A DNA stretch of 64,000 nucleotides. Source: JBEVJK01 sp963791325. GTDB lineage: Bacteria; Pseudomonadota; Alphaproteobacteria; Rhizobiales; Rhizobiaceae. The notes below the pieces were generated by a model that was not told where the DNA came from, did no database searches, and saw nothing but the letters and a program-made list of their open reading frames with translations. Shown piece after piece: positions 63,370-64,000 of this stretch. The position numbers were made by a program, and so were the translations under genes. Every line of letters starts with the position of its first letter. Position 1 is the first letter of the stretch. The stretch is from the NCBI GenBank assembly GCA_963791325.1, contig CAWBRU010000021.1, forward strand, positions 358,928 to 422,927, written 5' to 3'.

Positions 63370-64000
63370 TGGTCAAGAAGTCCCTATTCGCCAAGCTGGG
63401 TCGAGCTCCAGCTTCGATCCCTGTATCACAGCCAACCACAAGAAGTTACGAGCCAACGGTTATGTGCCGCTGCCGAACGCGGCGAAGGAGTGCTATTTCT
63501 ACAATTGGCCGCACATCGAGGTCACCGATGCTGTCATCGACCTGGGCGGTGGAGCGCCCGCGCGACAACAGCACCGGGATCCGGGTCGGCAAGGGCCTGG
63601 TCGTCATCGACATCGATCTCGACGACCCGCTCGTCGAGGTGGTTCTGGAGCGACTGTTCCAGCGGGTGCCGGTCCTCCGAAAGTGTTTGCGGCGCAACTC
63701 GAAAGGCATGATAGATCCGGGGAAAGCGCCGATCTCGCCATACAAGCTTGCGTTCTTCGCCCGCACCAAGCTGTCCAAGGATCGCAAATCCAAAGCGTTC
63801 GTGCGGCCGGGTGAGGATCCGAAGAAAGCCGACGCTCACAAGGTCGAGATTTTCGTCGGCGAGCATCCGCGACAGTTCGGGGCGTTCGGTCTGCACCACA
63901 ATGCGGAGAAGCGCAGTCTCTATCAAGGGTGGGTCGCCCGCACTCCGCTCGACAAGCCACTCGCCGAAGAACCGGAGATCACCGAGGCCGATGTCGATCA
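63370..64000 (+). pseudogene. primase-polymerase (PriPol N-terminal) protein, frameshifted, cut by the window end
   Basis: A possible start MVKKSLFAKLG at 63370 is in one frame. KKLRANGYVPLPNAAKECYFYNWPHIEVTDAVID follows in a second. From about 63541 to the window end the third frame gives TWAVERPRDNSTGIRVGKGLVVIDIDLDDPLVEVVLERLFQRVP and YKLAFFARTKLSK, then HKVEIFVGEHPRQFGAFGLHHNAEKRSLYQGWVARTPLDKPLAEEPEITEADVD. This is the layout of the bifunctional DNA primase/polymerase N-terminal domain: GVxVGxGLVVxDID with metal-binding acids, then VEIxGxxRQFxAFGxH. At least one, probably two, single-base shifts break it. It marks the tail of the window as plasmid-, phage- or ICE-derived. Confidence 0.7.

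Noticed and set aside
1..64000. CRISPR array, rRNA or tRNA genes
   Set aside because: No regularly spaced direct repeats, no rRNA signature stretches and no cloverleaf with a TTCRANY arm were found on reading both strands.

Overview
This is a 64 kb piece of a high-GC chromosome (strong G/C third-position bias) from an alphaproteobacterium, most likely of the order Hyphomicrobiales (Rhizobiales). The reasons are the mix of many ABC uptake systems, FadR/ArsR/MarR/TetR regulators, several stand-alone SRPBCC proteins and a TadG-like protein, together with short intergenic repeats of the GAGCATGATCCGGAAAA and AGAGCAATTCCAGGAAAAGC types seen in that order. The genus cannot be fixed from the sequence. 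No rRNA, tRNA or CRISPR was found.

Region by region. (1) 0.2-9.0 kb, minus strand: a sugar uptake and catabolism cluster, made of a solute-binding protein, two permeases, a MalK-type ATPase, two SDR dehydrogenases, two TIM-barrel isomerases/epimerases (one with the exact catalytic set of D-psicose/D-tagatose 3-epimerases) and a DUF2066 protein. A FadR-type regulator (9.3-9.95 kb) precedes it. (2) 10.1-19.5 kb, plus strand: a tightly packed operon for a hydrolysable substrate, made of a FAH-family hydrolase, an alpha/beta hydrolase, an amidohydrolase and a branched-chain-type ABC transporter whose second ATPase is fused to a Tm-1-like (UPF0261) domain. (3) 19.6-27.4 kb: a flotillin-like protein, an SRPBCC protein, an SRPBCC-quinone oxidoreductase fusion, a Spy/CpxP-like periplasmic protein, and a two-component system broken by many single-base frame changes. 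(4) 27.5-32.2 kb, minus: a second sugar ABC system in lsrACDB order. (5) 32.5-43.8 kb: SRPBCC proteins, a class III adenylate cyclase, an ArsR-AHSA1 pair with a clear operator, an aldo/keto reductase, two paralogous FAD-linked oxidases (one with a ruined FAD site), TetR and MarR regulators, and a TadG-like VWA protein. (6) 43.8-47.5 kb: a gene-poor stretch with a 50-residue membrane protein, a YdcZ transporter pair (one frameshifted), two candidate small RNAs, and most copies of a recurring 18-bp promoter-proximal motif. (7) 47.5-59.1 kb: a GGDEF-EAL protein, MsrA, aldehyde dehydrogenase, a DFR-like reductase, GNAT, a GlsB-like protein, a cNMP-domain/thioredoxin-reductase-like flavoprotein next to a UBP zinc-finger protein, and a DUF4105 protein. 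(8) 59.4-64 kb: a mobile-element-like tail with HicAB, small unknown genes, large palindromes, and a frameshifted primase-polymerase running off the window end.

Two features cut across the window. A dispersed repeat sits directly on or next to the stop codons of several unrelated genes. Single-base frame changes recur at 24.5-26.3, 45.2, 46.4, 60.1 and 63.4-63.5 kb, while very long neighbours (for example 1016, 735 and 729 residues) are intact; these sites are either local pseudogenes or local sequence errors.
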